A stretch of 64,000 bases of DNA from an uncultured Paracoccaceae bacterium. Lineage in GTDB: Bacteria > Pseudomonadota > Alphaproteobacteria > Rhodobacterales > Rhodobacteraceae. Under the pieces are notes generated by a model. The model searched no databases, was not told the origin of the DNA, and saw only the letters and a program-made list of their open reading frames with translations. This document shows positions 63,870-64,000 of the stretch, piece by piece. Within the stretch, counting starts at the first letter, position 1. The number at the start of each line of letters is the position of its first letter. Location: the NCBI GenBank assembly GCA_947495795.1, contig CANMAI010000003.1, positions 186,001 to 250,000 on the forward strand, in the 5' to 3' direction. Made by a program: the position numbers and the translations under genes.

Positions 63870-64000
63870 CAGCCGTCTTCCAGATGCAGCAAAAGGCCAA
63901 GCGCCAGAAATATGGCCACCATAGGTGGCGCCCATGCGGCCAGATGGATCGGAATGTCTCCACTGTTGCCAAGCGATTCAGAGAGATCCTTAAAGAAGTA
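63869..64000 (-). CDS. lptG: LPS export permease LptG, C-terminal end (cut by the window edge)
   Basis: Only the last 43 codons lie in the window: ...YFFKDLSESLGNSGDIPIHLAAWAPP, a last membrane helix, then stop TGA, which overlaps the lptD ATG by one base (TGATG). The FF...SLGxxGxIPxxLAAWAPP pattern is the end of YjgP/YjgQ permeases that extract lipopolysaccharide from the inner membrane with LptB and LptF. Confidence 0.9.
   Translation of the reverse strand, partial: YFFKDLSESLGNSGDIPIHLAAWAPPMVAIFLALGLLLHLEDG

Overview
The window looks like chromosome from a marine-type alphaproteobacterium of the order Rhodobacterales (Roseobacter group). The call rests on the protein families and their order: a vitamin B12-dependent class II ribonucleotide reductase, a TRAP transporter operon with a cache-sensor two-component system, DUF6456, DUF6477, DUF4167 and DUF2852 proteins, an LdtR-like MarR regulator, a non-pyrrolysine MttB homologue, and the rsmA-pdxA-surA-lptD-lptG block. 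Gene density is high and almost everything is core metabolism. No prophage, insertion sequence, CRISPR array or obvious genomic island is visible.

Layout. 0-4 kb: nrdJ with a strong terminator. 4-7 kb: a large chemotaxis receptor on the minus strand. 7-11.4 kb: branched-chain amino acid synthesis (ilvN, then ilvB), split by a two-cysteine-module protein and a sulfotransferase; ilvB is preceded by a short leader peptide and an intrinsic terminator that form a classic-looking attenuator. 11.4-18.1 kb: a cache histidine kinase and LuxR-type regulator divergent from dctP-dctQ-dctM, in which both permeases are oversized. 18-24 kb: bpt, RDD, DUF2852, an FAD oxidoreductase, an M42 peptidase and a TetR regulator. 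24-34 kb: ppk2, an alpha/beta hydrolase, metA, a P-loop ATPase, a FadL-like porin, ppa, a DMT exporter, a degenerate zinc-peptidase homologue and guaA. 34-42 kb: mttB-like, DUF6477, DUF6456, tpiA, an A-type Fe-S carrier, a LysR regulator with an acetyltransferase, a secreted GDPD and a SufT-like protein. 42-47 kb: tgt, a dienelactone hydrolase and lon. 47-50 kb: a tRNA-Val gene, an orphan capsule-type gene and two identical tRNA-Asp genes. 50-58.7 kb: an HTH gene overlapping sdhE, an ldtR-like gene, a DUF1295 gene, a RodZ-like gene with ispG and a DUF1499 gene, then prfA-prmC and a DUF4167 gene. 58.7-64 kb: rsmA, pdxA, surA, lptD and the cut end of lptG, tightly packed on the minus strand and joining outer-membrane biogenesis (LptD/LptG, SurA) with rRNA methylation and vitamin B6 synthesis.

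The most interesting non-coding signals are the ilvB attenuator with a near-leaderless 16-residue leader peptide carrying Val-Val-Leu-Ile, a family of short diverged intergenic repeats placed next to stop codons, a heat-shock-like promoter before lon, and a Pho-box-like site before the secreted glycerophosphodiester phosphodiesterase. Function calls come from reading the sequence only; no database search was run.
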